Origin: Monomorium pharaonis
Taxonomy: Eukaryota; Arthropoda; Insecta; Hymenoptera; Formicidae
DNA: 64,000 bases
Direction of reading: 5' to 3'
Assembly: GCF_013373865.1 (NCBI RefSeq)
Contig: NC_050474.1
Span: forward strand, 9,100,061 to 9,164,060
The notes below the pieces were generated by a model that was not told the DNA's origin, searched no databases, and worked only from the letters and a program-made list of their open reading frames with translations. Position 1 is the stretch's first letter, and every line of letters begins with the position of its first letter. Position numbers and translations under genes: made by a program. Of this stretch, positions 63,837 to 64,000 are shown piece after piece.

Positions 63837-64000
63837 ACTCTTGACGAAAGCACCGATATTCGACACATGAGTCAACTGAGTATTTTTACTCGAATCATTC
63901 AAAATGATTTTTCATGTGTCGAGGAGCTTTTAGATTTTGTATGTTTACGTGACACAACAACGGGTCTCGATATTTTTTTGGCAGTCGAACAAACACTGAA
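63837..64000 (+). pseudogene. hAT transposase catalytic fragment, window edge
   Basis: The frame reads TLDESTDIRHMSQLSIFTRI, later CVEELLDFVCLRDTTTGLDI, in which LDESTD carries the first catalytic aspartate of this hAT group. It is on the opposite strand to the fragment at 62107-62885, so it is either another copy or an inverted part of the same one. It continues past the window. Confidence 0.7.

Larger units (their letters stand above)
58912..64000 (+). other. TBCD intron 1 (partial)
   Basis: It runs from the donor at 58912 past the end of the window. It contains repeats and hAT fragments, listed separately, and no recognised TBCD exon. Confidence 0.7.

Overview
This window is insect nuclear DNA, probably from an ant or another hymenopteran. 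The group is an inference from the style of the transposons and the Rickettsiales-derived insert; the sequence alone does not fix a species. Two conserved host genes frame it, transcribed away from each other. Pre-mRNA splicing factor Prp18 lies on the minus strand: exon 1 at 52335-52397, exon 2 at 51955-52233, exon 3 from 390 to beyond base 1. Tubulin-folding cofactor D (TBCD) lies on the plus strand: exon 1 at 58391-58911, followed by an intron that runs to the end of the window. Reading frame and splice sites join the Prp18 exons cleanly, so 391-51954 is a single intron of 51.6 kb. Nearly everything else in the window sits in this intron, in the divergent intergenic region, or in TBCD intron 1.

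The most interesting part of the intron is about 6.6-11.7 kb. It looks like a laterally transferred piece of a Rickettsiales genome, most likely Wolbachia. It holds a broken bacterial hypothetical gene, Wolbachia-style intergenic repeats, a decayed IS5-family insertion sequence, and a fully open 863-codon gene with a perfect Shine-Dalgarno site. That gene encodes a basic, possibly nuclear-targeted N-terminus followed by 16 tandem repeats of about 46 residues. Their layout (short helix, G-A-G turn, second helix) recalls TAL-effector-like solenoids. The ORF is intact while its bacterial neighbours are broken, and it lies on the same strand as Prp18.

The rest is a dense mosaic of nested mobile elements. 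They are: a Harbinger-like remnant (0.5-1.0 kb); a tRNA-like SINE head (1.5 kb); a P-superfamily element with 29-bp TIRs and an 8-bp target duplication, split by an 880-bp hAT foldback (2.6-5.0 kb); a Kolobok-like element (12.8-14.0 kb); a full-length LINE with a 12-bp target duplication and an inserted solo LTR (16.9-23.3 kb); a GC-rich island (24.1-25.8 kb); a long-TIR transposon (25.9-27.0 kb); a solo LTR (27.4-28.6 kb); a decayed gypsy element (29.0-32.8 kb); a Penelope-like element (32.8-34.3 kb); a TTAA-flanked long-TIR element (36.7-38.5 kb); a second LINE (41.6-45.9 kb); and several very large hairpin elements (46.4-51.3 kb).

The 6-kb region between the Prp18 and TBCD starts is almost wholly palindromic MITEs and a large inverted duplication. 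TBCD intron 1 carries hAT transposase fragments, a GAGA-rich CpG tract and a 53-bp-based satellite. No rRNA, functional tRNA or CRISPR array was seen.
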